64,000 nt of DNA, taken from Gracilariopsis chorda. Its lineage: Eukaryota; Rhodophyta; Florideophyceae; Gracilariales; Gracilariaceae. The position numbers and the translations under genes were made by a program. Position 1 is the first letter of the stretch, and the number at the start of each line of letters is the position of its first letter. Where the stretch lies: contig NBIV01000079.1 in the NCBI GenBank assembly GCA_003194525.1, forward strand, positions 62,001 through 126,000. The letters run 5' to 3'. The notes under the pieces are model-generated. The model saw nothing but the letters and a program-made list of their open reading frames with translations, was not told where the DNA came from and searched no databases. Positions 1-10,244 of the stretch are shown one piece after another.

Positions 1-1182
1 GCCAATCGAGAAAGAAAGGCTACCCCAGAGAAGCGTGGGCCTTTGAAAGCGTTGCCCGTACAATTTTCGCGACCTTCCTCACAGAAGAATATAACGAAGA
101 ACGAAAACCAAGCAAAACGAGAACCTCTCATTCCCGCATGCGTTGCTCCCATGGACAAGCAAACGAAAGGAAGTGTCGCAGACGAGAAAAGAAGCTCAGA
201 CAATCAGCAAAACGAACTTCCGTCCTCGTGTGCCCAGCAGGCTTCGCGTCCGTCTCCTCCTGCTATCAATGCATTGCGATCTATTCGTTCAATGCCCGTG
301 GCAGAGATTCGGAAATCTGCTTTGGCCCAAGGCACTGCAGGAATGAACGCTAGCACGCCGAAGTCAAAGAGTGGTAATTTTGTTGAGACCACGAAAACTG
401 ACATTCCCTCGGCCGGAACGACGATTAGCGATGTCTTTCAGAAACGTCTTGAGGGGTTTTTGAAACCCTCTGTGAAAACACCTGTGAAGGCCAATACCAA
501 GCCCAGTTCTGCTCCTCCTCCTGTGTCCAGTATCAAAGGAAGCACGGCGAAATTGGGTGCTGCTTTGCCGTTAAGTTCAAGGCCGAACTTGGATAGCCTG
601 CGCAACTCGACGGGTCTTAGCCCGAGAGATAGTGCACTGGGCAATGGATATCAGCGTGGCTCTGGTCCTGGGTTCCGGAGCAAGTCAATTGACCATGACC
701 GTGGACGGAACTCGATACCATCTTTTTCACAGTCCAAGAGGTCACATTCGTTTAGTCATGGAAGAGGACATCTAAGAAACGGACCTCACAGTATGAACGG
801 CGGGAAACCTGGGTTTCATGACGATCGAAGGCGTTTTGGGCCTATAAGGGATTCGGGCCACCATATGCGAGATGATGACAAAGGAAAGAATAGCAGTGCA
901 CCGAAACAGTTGTGGAGCAGGGGCTACGCTTATCGGAACGGTCGCCCTGGTATGTCCGATGACCACGACAGAGGTGTGGGCAGAAGACCTGGAAGTGGAC
1001 CTCCAGATGGAGATGGAGTCAGGCGTATGCGGAAACCGTTACAGGATTCATGGTTACCGGCTGGCGCGCACAGACCAACGCTTGGGTTTCTGGGTATGAA
1101 CGGAGTAGGTGGCAGACGTATTGGAGGAGACAGCCATGGAAGAGGAAGTCGAAGAGGTCATGGGCACAACGGAGGAATGTAG
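1..1182 (+). CDS. Arg/Gly/Ser-rich low-complexity protein, 3' part
   Basis: The frame is open from base 1, so the gene starts upstream and only its C-terminal ~393 residues are here. The first half is rich in Ser, Pro and Lys. The last ~180 residues are rich in Gly, Arg, His and Asp, with many RG, GR and RRxG steps (for example SHGRGSRRGHGHNGGM at the end). No folded domain is visible. Such RGG-like tails are common in RNA-binding and nuclear proteins, so an RNA-associated role is a guess. An AATAAA lies about 55 nt after the TAG stop. The first codon resembling a start inside the window is a TTG, which is not a credible eukaryotic start. Confidence 0.6.
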   Translation, partial: ANRERKATPEKRGPLKALPVQFSRPSSQKNITKNENQAKREPLIPACVAPMDKQTKGSVADEKRSSDNQQNELPSSCAQQASRPSPPAINALRSIRSMPVAEIRKSALAQGTAGMNASTPKSKSGNFVETTKTDIPSAGTTISDVFQKRLEGFLKPSVKTPVKANTKPSSAPPPVSSIKGSTAKLGAALPLSSRPNLDSLRNSTGLSPRDSALGNGYQRGSGPGFRSKSIDHDRGRNSIPSFSQSKRSHSFSHGRGHLRNGPHSMNGGKPGFHDDRRRFGPIRDSGHHMRDDDKGKNSSAPKQLWSRGYAYRNGRPGMSDDHDRGVGRRPGSGPPDGDGVRRMRKPLQDSWLPAGAHRPTLGFLGMNGVGGRRIGGDSHGRGSRRGHGHNGGM

Positions 1183-2379
1183 GGTTCGTCTGGCTCATCT
1201 TGCGGTCAAGTCTTTCTAAAGTTGTTCTTTTTGCCGAATAAAGCAGAAGCAAGCTGTACATAGTTAACAGAATCATTGTTGATCACTGCGAGCACATCTA
1301 GTGTGAAATGATTGAGGTCCTCCCGTACCTCTTAACAACTACAAGACGCACACAAGAGTAAAGATTCTGCATAACACTGGAAAGAAACTCATTGAAAGAC
1401 AGCGGTCGCCCTTACGAATCGTTCCTATTCTAAGGCAGACAGATACGAATCTTCTCATTCGACATATTTAACCTACATGCCCTGACGCAAAAGGCTTATG
1501 GGACAATCCTCCGCTGCTTCCCGAGATGTTTTTGTACCGCATTGCGACCCTCGTGCGGTACATGCCGAAATGATGAGCTTTCTACTCCCTTCGGGCCCGT
1601 CCACAACACAAACCACAAGCAGTATCTCAATCTCTGCGAGTATACAAAACCTTTAAACCTTCTGCTTGTGTTGCGATACGCGTCCCCAAAACCAATGGCC
1701 ACGGATATGCAGATATCGGACGCCGGGGCGTCAGGACACCCCTTTCAATTCGTTAATGCTATAAAGAACAATGAATGATACGTATCTTGCTAGATACGCA
1801 TCGTGTCGTGCCTTAGTATTCGACGCTACAGCACCGACCGATGATACCGAAGTTACGAACGTAGCCAAGGCAAGTGCTTCAAGAAGTCTAGAAATCTAGC
1901 GTCGGGTGTCGGGAGGCACAGAACACCGGGGGCTTATCTTAACTGCTTGGCGGTTCCTGCATAGATTGTTCGTGAACTTCGCGCTCCTGCCCTTTCGTAT
2001 TTTCATTCGGCTGTGTTTGTTTTTGTTTAACGAGTTGTTTAATGCGTCTGAAATGTGAAGCAGAACAAGCCAGGTTTACACCCAACTCTCCATTTACGGA
2101 AGATAAACATACAGTGCAATCTGAAGTACACGCTTCATGAAAGAGTGCCCCGCACTCATTGCGCTGGATGGACTCACTGGGGAACCTCTTCTGCACGTCC
2201 CCAGATCAAGCAAGAAAAGTCATTGCTATGGTTATTGTCTCAGCGAGTCCTAATCCATACAGTCGAAAAGCTGCGCTGGTGAGAGCTTGAACTACAAAAA
2301 TCCAGTTCCAAGAGTGAACTGACTCAGTTAGGATTATGGGTACTGAATAAGTCAGTGAAACTAACTAAGTGAATATCCC
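1183..2379. other. intergenic, no supported gene
   Basis: This stretch holds the 3' end of the preceding gene and scattered short ORFs. The longest is an 85-residue minus-strand frame (1939-2196) with four or five cysteines but no recognisable family and no ATG context that stands out. No repeat or RNA gene was recognised. Confidence 0.4.
1237..1242 (+). terminator. AATAAA polyadenylation signal
   Basis: AATAAA lies about 55 nt downstream of the stop of the Arg/Gly-rich protein, a plausible distance for 3'-end processing. Only the hexamer was seen. Confidence 0.4.
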
Positions 2380-3912
2380 TCATCGCCGAGATGACGGCAT
2401 AGAGCTGTTCCAAGATGCGCGACGACCTATTGGGCGTAACAACACCGAATTTGTCAACCAGCCGTTCAGCTGCGCCTCACGAGCAAAAGAATCAAATCTG
2501 GAGTTTGCGAACTTGTACGCATCTTCAACCAATTCCCGATTACGACTCTCCCGAATGCCGACCTGTTTATAGCGGTTCCAAAAGTAATCCGCTTGTAGGA
2601 ATGCTTTGAGACAGTCATGGCTCTTGGCGTCATTGCGCAGGACAATCTTCATGCGTGCGTTCTCGTATGTAAACAAGTATCGCTCGTTTTTGTAAAGTCG
2701 TAACAGATATTGCAAAGCTTCGGCATCAGGAGCACATTCTTGAAGCCTGGCACCTAAATCTATGTTCGGAGCGTGCAATGAGTCGAGCCATGGTCTGTTC
2801 ACAATCCGTTCGTTGCTGTTGCCCAGCCTCAAGTTTGGTACTTTTCCTTCTTCCAGATAGTGCTTGATAAGCATATGCGCGCGCTGTCTGTTTAGAGTTG
2901 CGAGTTGAATACCTTTGATCTCACGATAAGCTGAGAACAAGTGTGCGAGTGAAACCGTAAGAAAAGCCGTTGTAGCGAGTCTCCTACTTCCTGCGGTTGC
3001 TCGTGAAAGCAGAATACCCATTGCAGTTCCCATGAGATCACCTGCAACGCCAACAGTTTCTTGTTTGGCGGTGATGTCGCCTAAGTTTTCTCTGCGCATA
3101 AAGCTGCGGTAAATTGCACTTCTTGTACTTGCAGCTGCTACGGTACTGGCACCCTTCGCCATATTAGCAATACAAGCAAGTGGCAAAAACAAATGAGGTA
3201 CGGCTGGTGTAACGCTCTCCAAAGCACAGGATAGATTAAGAACGAGTGCAGCCATAAGCCTATACTGCTTGGTTTCGGCGTCGAACCCATTCCCTACCTG
3301 TGAGAACAGCATGCGCCCTGCACGACCCATCCCATCACGAATGACCCACTGCAATGCGGCGGCAAGTGGCGCCGCGCTTTGTCGTCCAACGCCGACCGCA
3401 AGTAGAAGACCCTGAGTAGAGAACACTCCCACAGCACCTCCCCAGAAGAAAGCGGATAGTCTCCATCTCGTATATTCAACAAAACCGGGCCCAACGCTTT
3501 GGGGGTAGCCCTCTGGAAACGCTAGGCGCTTGAGACGATCTACAAATCTTCCTCGCCAAGTCTTTGATAAAGCTTTCTCGCGAACGGTTAAATTGTCGCC
3601 CTCGCGATATAGGGCGCCTCCCCTACGATGCCGCCCGCTTCGATTGACAAAAAACTGCCTTGTGCTCGTACGGACGTACTCGACTGCGGCGGCTTCCGAA
3701 GACACAGGTTCGCTCTCGCTATCAAGCTTCTCTTTATCCACAGGCTCCAATGAACGGCGTTTCCGAGGAAAAACGAAGGCGGGCTTAGACTGGGCAGTGC
3801 GTTTTTGACGTTGAGATCGTGAGGATGAAGAACTTAGAGATGCACTTGACGGAGAGAAATTGCTTTTTGGCTGCAAGGGCGCAGGGAGATCTGGGAGAAA
3901 AAGGGGAAGCAT
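2380..3912 (-). CDS. RUS family (DUF647) membrane protein
   Basis: This 510-residue single-exon ORF starts with ATG at 3912. Residues ~131-375 match the RUS (root UV-B sensitive)/DUF647 family. They run FPEGYPQSVGPGFVEYTRW, a Gly/Ala-rich hydrophobic stretch, LQWVIRDGMGRAGRM, the ANMAKGASTVAAASTRSAI segment, then the GDITAKQETVGVAGDLMG region typical of the family. Residues 1-130 are basic and Ser-rich with no fold, which could be a plastid or other targeting sequence. Plant RUS1/RUS2 act in UV-B responses, auxin transport and vitamin B6 homeostasis; the molecular activity is unknown. The C-terminal ~130 residues are soluble and charged. The family call rests on the order of motifs and is firm; the role in this organism is not known. 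Confidence 0.88.
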   Translation of the reverse strand: MLPLFLPDLPAPLQPKSNFSPSSASLSSSSSRSQRQKRTAQSKPAFVFPRKRRSLEPVDKEKLDSESEPVSSEAAAVEYVRTSTRQFFVNRSGRHRRGGALYREGDNLTVREKALSKTWRGRFVDRLKRLAFPEGYPQSVGPGFVEYTRWRLSAFFWGGAVGVFSTQGLLLAVGVGRQSAAPLAAALQWVIRDGMGRAGRMLFSQVGNGFDAETKQYRLMAALVLNLSCALESVTPAVPHLFLPLACIANMAKGASTVAAASTRSAIYRSFMRRENLGDITAKQETVGVAGDLMGTAMGILLSRATAGSRRLATTAFLTVSLAHLFSAYREIKGIQLATLNRQRAHMLIKHYLEEGKVPNLRLGNSNERIVNRPWLDSLHAPNIDLGARLQECAPDAEALQYLLRLYKNERYLFTYENARMKIVLRNDAKSHDCLKAFLQADYFWNRYKQVGIRESRNRELVEDAYKFANSRFDSFAREAQLNGWLTNSVLLRPIGRRASWNSSMPSSRR

Positions 3913-4265
3913 ATCGCAGGAAGTGATGCTTGCGAAGGATGGTTTGATGTGAGCGCCGAGGCGCGAGTGAGTGTTATCGGGGTGATCGAAAATGGTAGAA
4001 GTATAGGTTATAAGTGGCGAAGGGCGACGAAGTGCAATGAATCAACAAATGTGCGTCCTGCGATTAGAAAATGTGCTCAGCAACTCTTATCTACGTGTAG
4101 ACTTGGGAGCACATGAGAGCTCAAATCTTGAGATTACGAGAAGCTGACACGTGCGTTGTCTATGACCCTCGCTCTCAGTCAAATATTTACGTCTTGCTCC
4201 GCAAAGCCTTTGCATCGATAATCAGCCTCTGCAGGCGATCGCGAACCCTTACCGAAGGTAATTCA
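3913..4265. other. intergenic, upstream region of the RUS gene
   Basis: This holds the 5' flank of the minus-strand RUS gene. I see no TATA box in a convincing position and no other gene. Confidence 0.35.
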
Positions 4266-5105
4266 TCACTCAGATTCAAGCGAGTAACGTTCTGAGCGAT
4301 AGGCGGCAACTTGCAACATTCTGAAGTGCGCGTAAACCAAGTGGGTGCTGTGCTTATGGTTCGTCGCACTGGAGAGCATTGCGCATAAGCCTTTGAGGCA
4401 TCTTCCTCTGTTCTTCTGCTTCTTCCCGACCGGCACATTACAGGAAAGAACCATGCACTGAAACACTGCTTTGGGTTTCGAAATCCGTTGAAAGGGGCGT
4501 AGCTTCCGGGATGTATCTCCACCAGTCTCGCTACCCTTTTTAGTATCTGGAAACGACATAACATGATTGAGGGATACGGTTTGGGATAATCTACCAAGGG
4601 TATAGAGGTTCTTTAGAGTACGGCAAAGATGCGCATCCTTCTCTGCCTTTGGTCGTTTCGCAACAGCTAACCCTTTAGCACATGCAGCATTCAGAGCGCC
4701 ATAGGCCATCAAGGCTTCTCTTGACAAAGCCTAGGGAGCTCTACCGTACTCAAAGTATCCAAAGTTCTCTCCGAAGACGAGCCAAACCCCAGTCGGTCGA
4801 CTTGTGTTGGAAACCTCAATCGTCCCGAATGCTTGACCAAGAAATTTTAAAAGTGAGGCAACGGTAAACGAGCTGAGCCAGACTTGTTCATAGATCTGAA
4901 GCCCATCCGCAGTGCTCGTTACAAGTATGTCTGTGTGACACACTGGGAGGATCCAGGAATTGACAAACTGAGAGAGTGACACGCTTGTATCCAATAGGGC
5001 GTCGCAAAAAAAAAACTTCACTCGCTGCAAGTTTGTCGTTTTGCAGCGGGGTTCTGGTACCCGCTGCAAAACGACAAACGCTGATATCCAGTAAGTGACA
5101 AGCAA
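4266..5105 (-). pseudogene. unrecognised ORF interrupted by one in-frame TAG
   Basis: A 124-codon frame (5105-4734, ATG start) ends at TAG 4733-4731 and the same frame then continues open for another 154 codons to 4266. The two halves would form one protein of about 280 residues with a single nonsense codon. No domain is recognised in either half. The frame runs through the nested hairpin at 5023-5079. It sits beside a Harbinger transposase gene, so a mobile-element origin is possible, but a chance long frame cannot be excluded. Confidence 0.3.
5023..5079. repeat. nested inverted repeats (hairpin)
   Basis: The 20-bp arm GTTTGTCGTTTTGCAGCGGG at 5031-5050 is followed, after a 9-nt loop, by its exact reverse complement at 5060-5079. 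A smaller hairpin overlaps it: CGCTGCAA at 5023-5030 pairs with TTGCAGCG at 5041-5048. The core therefore occurs three times in alternating orientation and can fold in two mutually exclusive ways. It lies ~150 bp upstream of the Harbinger transposase start. Confidence 0.85.
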
Positions 5106-5143
5106 CCAACTCTCCTTTTACGAATATCAGACCCAACCCACCT

Positions 5144-5175
5144 CCATCTAACTACCGTGTCCATCTAACTACCGT
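5144..5175 (+). repeat. short tandem duplication upstream of transposase
   Basis: CCATCTAACTACCGT occurs at 5144-5158 and again at 5161-5175, separated by GT. It lies ~60 bp before the transposase ATG and could be a subterminal transposase-binding repeat or a chance duplication. I found no inverted copy at the far side of the element. Confidence 0.7.
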
Positions 5176-5232
5176 CCCCTCAGCTGTTCCACATTACTAA
5201 CTTGGACAGCATGCACTGCGATATCTTTCAGG

Positions 5233-6420
5233 ATGAGAACTGACACAAAACTGTTTGTTATGCTCTTTCTTCTCGGTACAATGTGGTGGAATACAACCAT
5301 GTTTCGTTTGAACAAAGTTTACGATCTTCAACCGCAACGACGCATCTCGAAAAAGAGAAATTTGAAACGAGTCGGGTTAAAAAAAGATATCCGCGCTCAA
5401 GTCGGCACGGACTGGTATGAATTGTTATCCTGTGGTAAAGATGACAATTTCATCGTCCATTTGAACGTTAACAGATGGCGGTTCTTCCACGATCTTCTTC
5501 CTCAAATTGAGAACGTGCGTCAAACCTGTGAATATTATTCTCCATATTCCAAGCATGGCAAGAACAGAAGACAAAAAGCAGGTTTGCGATCAGTGGAACT
5601 TCTGGGATTGGTACTGTGGTATGTCAGAACAGCAGATGTTATGTACTCGCTTTGCCCAATATTTGGCCTTGTGCTGTCTAGCGTGAGTGCGTGGTTAAAA
5701 TACGGATTAATGTTGATGTTGAGAGCTATAAAAGCCAGAAACATACCGGAAGCTCGAATTGAATGGCCAAGTATAGTGGAGATGCAGCATTCTGCAAGAC
5801 GTCTGGAGCAGTCGAAAACAGAAGCAGCCATATATTTGAAGGGAGTATTTGGCGTTGTTGATGGCAGCCGTTTCCGTTGCGCAAGTTACGATGATTCTAA
5901 TCTCCAGAACGCTTACTTTGAAGGATATACGCAGAATACAGAGGTTACAAACCTGTTCGTGTGGAACTTCTATGGGGAAATCATCCATGCAGCGATCAAC
6001 TACCCAGGCTCATGGCACGATTCGAAAATAGCAGGAGTTTCTGGTCTATACTGGCCACGATTGTCTGACGAGGTCACACCACCGGGATACGCAATAATTG
6101 GTGATAGTGCATTCGCAGCCACCATAACAGTAACAAACGGGAAGTTGTTGCGCTCTAGGAAGTCAAAAGAAGCAAAACAGGTGCCTAGGTCTATAGAGAT
6201 GGCGGCAGTAGACTGTGTTCTTGAGAAAATATATCCCGCTTACCGCCAGACTGCGGAGTGGGGTGTGAACGCCTTAAAAATTCCTTTCCGAAGACTTCGT
6301 GCGATACTGCCAGCTGATAGTGGAAGACGGTTTGATATAATTGCGATTTGCTGCCACCAAATGAATTATCGAACACGTACAATTGGACATAATGAGATAC
6401 AGTCAGTTTTCGAGGTATGA
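5233..6420 (+). CDS. PIF/Harbinger-type DDE transposase (DDE_Tnp_4)
   Basis: This 395-residue ORF is intact from ATG to TGA. The catalytic core is visible: GVVDGSRF gives the first Asp (D210), followed by the family signature around NYPGSWHDSKIA (251-267), then IIGDSAFA with the second Asp (D291), and AEWGVNALK with the Glu (E342). N-terminal helices (~60-200) precede the core. Harbinger transposases cut and paste DNA together with a second MYB/SANT-like protein. That partner lies convergent at 6559-7316 but is broken. A pyrimidine-rich ATCTTTCAG just before the ATG looks like a splice acceptor, so a 5' non-coding exon is possible. All three catalytic residues and an unbroken frame suggest recent activity or recent arrival. 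Confidence 0.9.
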   Translation: MRTDTKLFVMLFLLGTMWWNTTMFRLNKVYDLQPQRRISKKRNLKRVGLKKDIRAQVGTDWYELLSCGKDDNFIVHLNVNRWRFFHDLLPQIENVRQTCEYYSPYSKHGKNRRQKAGLRSVELLGLVLWYVRTADVMYSLCPIFGLVLSSVSAWLKYGLMLMLRAIKARNIPEARIEWPSIVEMQHSARRLEQSKTEAAIYLKGVFGVVDGSRFRCASYDDSNLQNAYFEGYTQNTEVTNLFVWNFYGEIIHAAINYPGSWHDSKIAGVSGLYWPRLSDEVTPPGYAIIGDSAFAATITVTNGKLLRSRKSKEAKQVPRSIEMAAVDCVLEKIYPAYRQTAEWGVNALKIPFRRLRAILPADSGRRFDIIAICCHQMNYRTRTIGHNEIQSVFEV

Positions 6421-6436
6421 AAATGTTGCGGATGTA

Positions 6437-6461
6437 GTTGGTGGTTTCACCTACCACCAAC
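6437..6461. repeat. 8-bp-stem hairpin between convergent element genes
   Basis: GTTGGTGG (6437-6444) and CCACCAAC (6454-6461) are exact inverted arms with a 9-nt loop, starting 17 nt after the transposase stop and between the two convergent Harbinger genes. It may mark 3' ends; function is inferred only. Confidence 0.6.
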
Positions 6462-6558
6462 ACGCCTCATTGCTACCCGTAAACTGCTTTCTGCACATTT
6501 CTTACTCATCCATAGTCATGTATTCCTCTTTACTAATTCCAATCCAAACCAATCGCAT

Positions 6559-7316
6559 TTACATCTCATTCTCAGATTCTTCTAAACATTGTCCTAGTTC
6601 AGAAGGGGATTGAAATATCTCTCCTATACTCGGCAGCACTGCTGGTGCACTTGCTGGAACCGGATAAGTTTTCTGTCGAGGTAAGAGCTCCTTAAGAATT
6701 GTACGCATTGCAGCTTCCGTTTCTTTCCGAACCAAGTCCTGAACAGCGGATATAGATACAACACTTCCTTCCTTCTGCACAGAACTCTTGATACATTCAG
6801 CAATATTAAGCATGGTCGTCGTCATAGTTTCCATGTGTTTTGCGATATCTACCTGCATCCGTTTCGCCAATGGTAGCCTGGGATTATCTGTTAATCTTCG
6901 TTTCCTACTTTCACCAACAACACCAGACGTTCTTCTTGCATTCTCCATTTCCTTCTCGGACGGTGCAAGGTTTTCATCGTGGTTTCCAAGCACAGTCGTC
7001 TGTGATTTTGCTTGAATATCACGATATATTCGTTTTGCACGGCGCACATCGGGTGGAATATGTGGATCTCCGGTTGGTTTCCGCGTGTAAGCCAGATGAT
7101 CAAACTTATCCTTCTAACTGTCTGCGGTTCTTCTCGGTCGGTCGTTCTCTTCAGCCCACTGCATGAACTTTTCTGCAACTCTGGCCCAATGGTTTCTACC
7201 AATTGGTTCAATGTCCGCTACCAAATCAAGGAGCTTCCGCATATCTTCTGCATTGTAGTTGAGACTACCGCGACGAAAGGAGTACCTTTCTGGAACTGTT
7301 TATCTATCTCGCCCAT
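6559..7316 (-). pseudogene. Harbinger MYB/SANT-like partner protein, broken
   Basis: One minus-strand frame carries the MYB/SANT-like domain found in Harbinger accessory proteins: LNYNAEDMRKLLDLVADI, then EPIGRNHWARVAEKF, then KFDHL and KPTGDPHIPPDVRRAKRIYR, followed by a 120-residue helical tail. An in-frame TAG at 7116-7114 sits just before the KDKFDHL segment. The probable N-terminus (ATG at 7316) lies in another frame, so a small indel near 7270 is also likely. The protein would normally bind element DNA and bring the transposase to it. Family assignment rests on the spacing of the W, PIG and KPTGDP motifs. The two lesions suggest the copy cannot make a full partner protein, unlike its intact transposase neighbour. 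Confidence 0.7.
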
Positions 7317-7696
7317 CGTGTAAAGTAGACGATTATACTTGTATTTGTAACGGAATAGGTGAGGCAAGGAAGGAAACCAAAGGAAAAAGCTGTATGCTTC
7401 ACAAGAAGTTGAGTTGGATAGGAAACGCGAGCGAAACTCCATGCTGGAACTTTGTACAAACGGCCATGCTTCTTTGTTGAAGCATGGTCATTTGTGGGTT
7501 TCGTTAACTGCGTAACCGTTTTTTTCTGACGGTGGTAAGTGGCCAAAAACCGGCAAGGCCATATCCCCTCCCGAGTTTGTCATTCTGTCAATTCCTGGAT
7601 CCTCCCACTAAGCGGCGCCCACACTTATGGGCACCCATATGAACACACAGGGTATCTACAGGGTGCGCGACCATGAACATGTTCACAGTGTGGGTG
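7317..7696. other. intergenic between Harbinger pair and LINE fragment
   Basis: No gene is recognised. Repeated short blocks such as CATATGGGTG or GGGTGTTCATATGGG near 7629-7705 precede the TG-rich tail of the LINE fragment. Confidence 0.35.
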
Positions 7697-8260
7697 TTCA
7701 TATGGGTGTGTGTGTGTCTTTGTATGAGCTCGTTTCTCTAATTCCAAGACTACGGTAGGGGTTACACTGAGAAGAACCCCTCTCTCTCTAGATAAACCAA
7801 CAGCTTTTCTGGCCATGTCCTTACTATTGATTTGGCGTCAGAAACCTGCCTCTCTCGGAGAGGTTGGAGCTCTCGACGCCGGGATGCCGCTCTTGGGCGA
7901 TATCTAAGAACGAAATGGTCTACACTATTATGTATGTTGAGCCCACATCCGAGCGGGCAGAAACATTTGCTGTTGTGTAGAAACGTAGAGACTGGTGTAT
8001 GTCGGAACGTGGCCGGTAAGTACTTGCGACAGGGCCGTATGTGCTCTCCTTACACTACATTTAACAGCGGTTCTGGGACCTCGCTTATTGGCTCCGCGCT
8101 AGTAAGACGGACACGAGTTCTCTGCGTCACTTCACTCCCAGAAATTTGATCTCTTTTTGGAGTTGCTGCGCAATGGGGAGACCAAGGCTTTTCTTTGCCA
8201 GTTCGTCGGCGGCCTCGTTTTGTGGTATCATCATGTACCAAAAGGTGGGTCATTTTCAAA
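7697..8260 (-). mobile_element. LINE 3' fragment, copy A
   Basis: This is one of four copies in the window of the same non-LTR retrotransposon 3' end (others at 27045, 56708 and 58030). The sense strand is minus. It reads from the end of the RNase H region (QRTRVRLTSAEPISEVPEP, 8050-8274 frame) into the C-terminal cysteine/histidine motif CFCPLGCGL...DHFVLR typical of LINE ORF2, and ends in a (CA)n tail at ~7697-7719. In this copy the Cys/His segment is uninterrupted at the point where copies C and D have lost 4 nt. The 5' part is missing, as expected of truncated LINE insertions. Outer borders are approximate. Confidence 0.7.
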
Positions 8261-8429
8261 GATTTAAAAAACATTTAGGGATAGAACGCATTGCATGCCT
8301 TCAGAAATCGCCCACTTGCGCTTCACAGCCTGCAAAATACGTACCATCTGTCAGAAATGAACGTTACATACGCAAAAAGCTCATAATGGACACAATAAAT
8401 GTGCTATTTGGTATCCCTAAAGGGCTCTT

Positions 8430-8449
8430 CCGTGCACCAAATATGGGTC
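8430..8449 (+). repeat. left inverted repeat of pogo-like element
   Basis: CCGTGCACCAAATATGGGTC matches the reverse complement of 10432-10450 with a single 1-nt gap. Confidence 0.7.
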
Positions 8450-8579
8450 AAATGCGCCGTGCCAAACGGCCAAAAAAGTATTGATTTTAATGAGTGTCTC
8501 TAGTATCCTGATTCCGCTCCGCTGTTCTTAGCCTTGCTGCGCGTCGTCGAGAAGCTCGACTGGGGGCGAGAGATAAGGC

Positions 8580-10244
8580 TCAATTTGGGCGACAAGAAAG
8601 CCAAAGCAAGTGAATTGCTTTCCCGCGCTCAGCTTCTAGCCGTTGACGCTGTCGTTTGTCTTCCTCGCGCTTTTTCTGAAGACGACGAAGCTCTACTTGA
8701 GCGGCGCGTTGTTGTCTAGCTTTTTCAGCGTCTCGTCGTTCGCTTTCGCGCTTCGCCAAATCAGTAAGTACCCTTTCTTCAGTAAGCAACAATCCACTCG
8801 TAGTGTTCAAAGTCCCATTGACTAACACATCCCCATCACTGCGTAACAAGTTACACGCGTCTTTGAATGACTTTACCAACTGCTTGTAGTTTGCAAATGC
8901 TTTCTGCTGTGACCCTGCGCTCTCGAGGTTGGTTATATCGGTCGCTGTGATCACATTAGGATTAACACCGCCATGCATAGAGCTCCACAACCCACACGCT
9001 CTGAATCCACTGGTTATGTTTTGGAACGTCAGAGCCTTGTTGTAGGCTAAAGTCAGTAGTTCGCATATGGTTTACACGTCGTTCTTTGCCTCGTCTTTGA
9101 CCAGCAACGTACGGGGGTTGAGGTCGTTACGAAATGCCGTTTTCTAAGAGGAGAAGACGGAAAAGTCTAACGGTTGTGTTATGTCGCTTGTCTGTGCAGG
9201 CAATCCGACGACAACAATGCCGTTTTCCTCGAAGAGCTGCAATACCTTGAAAGTGCAGTGCGCCCCGTAACCATCCAAAATCAGGACAATTCGACGATAC
9301 TTCTCTCGCAGTGTGCTTGTTTCGATTACGAACTTCTGGCCCCATTGATAGCATATCTCGGAGTCAACTCCAGCCTTCTCGCGATAGACACAATGCGCCG
9401 TAGGAGGAAGGAATGTTGATGGAGTTTCTACAGACCCATCTTGGCGCCTCCGATACTTCGCTTGCTTTCCAGGTAATACGGTCAATGGGCTCCAGGCACG
9501 ACCATCGGCAGAGACCACAGGCATGATGGTGACGTGTTGTGCATTTGCTGCCCATTTCAGTTCGACAGAATTGCTTCGGCCCCTGGAATCGAATAGAGCT
9601 TTTGCACGCGACCTTGATGCTGTTCGTGTCGAAAAGCCACTCTCGTCTATATTGAATATCTGGGAGGCACATGTTATCTTATACTCCTTATATACTTGGA
9701 TAGGACGGGCATAATGCTTCGCAAGGTTTGTAGGGCACATCGCCAACTGCCGCGGCTTCTCCAAGTTTGAACGTCGTTTAAGCAAAACTTGCGGATGTCG
9801 CCTCAAGAAGTTCCGAACAAAACCATCACCTGGTCTGTCGTTTTGAAAAGGCAATGTTGATCTACGTTGATGTGGCAACGAACGCACAAAATGCTGCACA
9901 AGATCCTTGAAACAGTCTCTAGATAGAGGTGTTCCGCAGTGTGAGAATGACAGAATTGATTCCATGATTAGCCCTTCTTCGGTAATTGTGAATAAAGGTT
10001 GTCGTCCTCGTGGTTTGGGTGATGTGGCGTTATCTTGTCTGTGATGTAGTCTTTGCAACGTTGAGTACGGAATATTTTGACGCTTTGCACATTTTCGAAT
10101 GGAGGTGCGGTAACTACGTAGTTCAAGAAGTGCGCTGCGACGTCTGAAAGAAATGTCGCCGTATTTTGAAGCAGACACGCCGTTGGGAGGCATTTGGGTT
10201 ACTGGCTGGCGCTTTGAGTTGTACGCTGGTTTGGAGGGGGTCAC
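8580..10244 (-). pseudogene. pogo/Tigger-like DDE_1 transposase with two stops
   Basis: A single minus-strand frame runs from about 10244 to 8580 and is interrupted twice: TAG at 9146-9144 and TAA at 9074-9072. Before the first stop are a helix-turn-helix-like N-terminus and the DDE_1 core: FNIDESGFS (first Asp), LILDGYGAHC (second Asp), and the SDITQPLDFSVF block where the third acidic residue of pogo enzymes lies. After the stops come TICELL and GFRACGLW and a C-terminal Arg/Glu-rich coiled coil (8580-8800). The same order occurs in the relative at 63143-64000, which lacks these stops. The gene is decayed. A stop just after the last catalytic block would still leave an almost complete catalytic core of 366 residues. 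Confidence 0.85.

Noticed and set aside
5106-7560. Terminal inverted repeats of the Harbinger element
   Set aside because: I compared the flanks of the two genes and found no convincing inverted match to the CCATCTAACTACCGT repeats, so I do not draw element ends.
7697-8260. CRISPR-like or satellite array suggested by the four repeated blocks
   Set aside because: The blocks are dispersed, in both orientations and of different lengths with a common 3' end, which fits truncated LINE insertions.
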